Shown here: piece after piece, positions 5,102 through 5,128 of the stretch | Layout: each line of letters begins with the position of its first letter | Position numbering within the stretch: position 1 is the stretch's first letter | Assembly: GCA_002431545.1 (NCBI GenBank) | Contig: DJFY01000017.1 | Span: forward strand, 1-5,128 | Length of the DNA: 5,128 bases | Direction: 5' to 3' | Source of the DNA: Cellvibrionales bacterium UBA5860 | Lineage (GTDB): Bacteria; Pseudomonadota; Gammaproteobacteria; Pseudomonadales; Porticoccaceae | Notes under the pieces: model-generated | Told to the model about the DNA's origin: nothing | Seen by the model: only the letters and a program-made list of their open reading frames with translations | Database searches by the model: none | Made by a program: the position numbers and the translations under genes

Positions 5102-5112
5102 CGGCTGTCAAC
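5097..5112. repeat. Perfect hairpin/Fnr-like palindrome over the capA-family stop
   Basis: GTTGAC (5097-5102) and GTCAAC (5107-5112) are exact inverted arms around a four-base loop. The TGA stop lies within the left arm. As RNA it forms a tight six-pair hairpin, but no T tract follows. As DNA it contains TTGAC-N4-GTCAA, the CRP/Fnr-family core TTGA-N6-TCAA with non-consensus fifth bases. It could be a transcript-end structure or an operator for a gene beyond the right edge. Confidence 0.45.
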
Positions 5113-5128
5113 TAACTGCTGCCGCCGG

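Overview
The window looks like chromosomal DNA of a facultatively anaerobic proteobacterium, most likely gammaproteobacterial. The grounds are a full-length Fnr with the four cluster cysteines spaced as in E. coli and an E-S-R recognition helix, a glucokinase of the E. coli Glk family, and a FixJ/LuxR-type response regulator. Base composition is moderately GC-rich in the genes and lower in the long gap at about 2180-2530. The genus cannot be named from the sequence alone. There are no tRNA or rRNA genes, CRISPR arrays, insertion sequences or phage genes.

Layout. Plus strand, 2-755: the last 47 codons of a sensor histidine kinase, one base away from a complete FixJ-like response regulator. Minus strand, 2022 down to 925: a two-gene unit made of a small single-domain PilZ protein and then Fnr. 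The Shine-Dalgarno of fnr begins one base after the pilZ stop codon. This unit converges with the two-component genes. Positions 2023-2536 are a gap of about 0.5 kb holding a perfect Fnr box (2327-2340), several small inverted repeats and one doubtful short minus-strand reading frame. Minus strand, 3529 down to 2537: glucokinase. Positions 3530-3976 are a divergent intergenic region with a second perfect Fnr box (3772-3785). Plus strand, 3977-5101: a CapA-family (PGA_cap) metallophosphatase-fold protein with no signal peptide. A perfect hairpin with the core TTGA-N6-TCAA covers its stop codon.

How it fits together. The regulatory genes form a signalling cluster: a two-component system, a c-di-GMP-type PilZ adaptor and an oxygen sensor. 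Both long gene-free stretches carry exact TTGAT-N4-ATCAA sites, so Fnr probably controls its own pilZ-fnr unit and the glk/capA divergent region. This is inferred from site sequence and position. Neither site lies at an ideal class II distance from a good -10 element. The most interesting points are the pilZ-fnr coupling, the pair of perfect Fnr boxes, the altered sensor and dimer-helix residues in Fnr, and a cytoplasmic CapA-like protein that may be under oxygen control.
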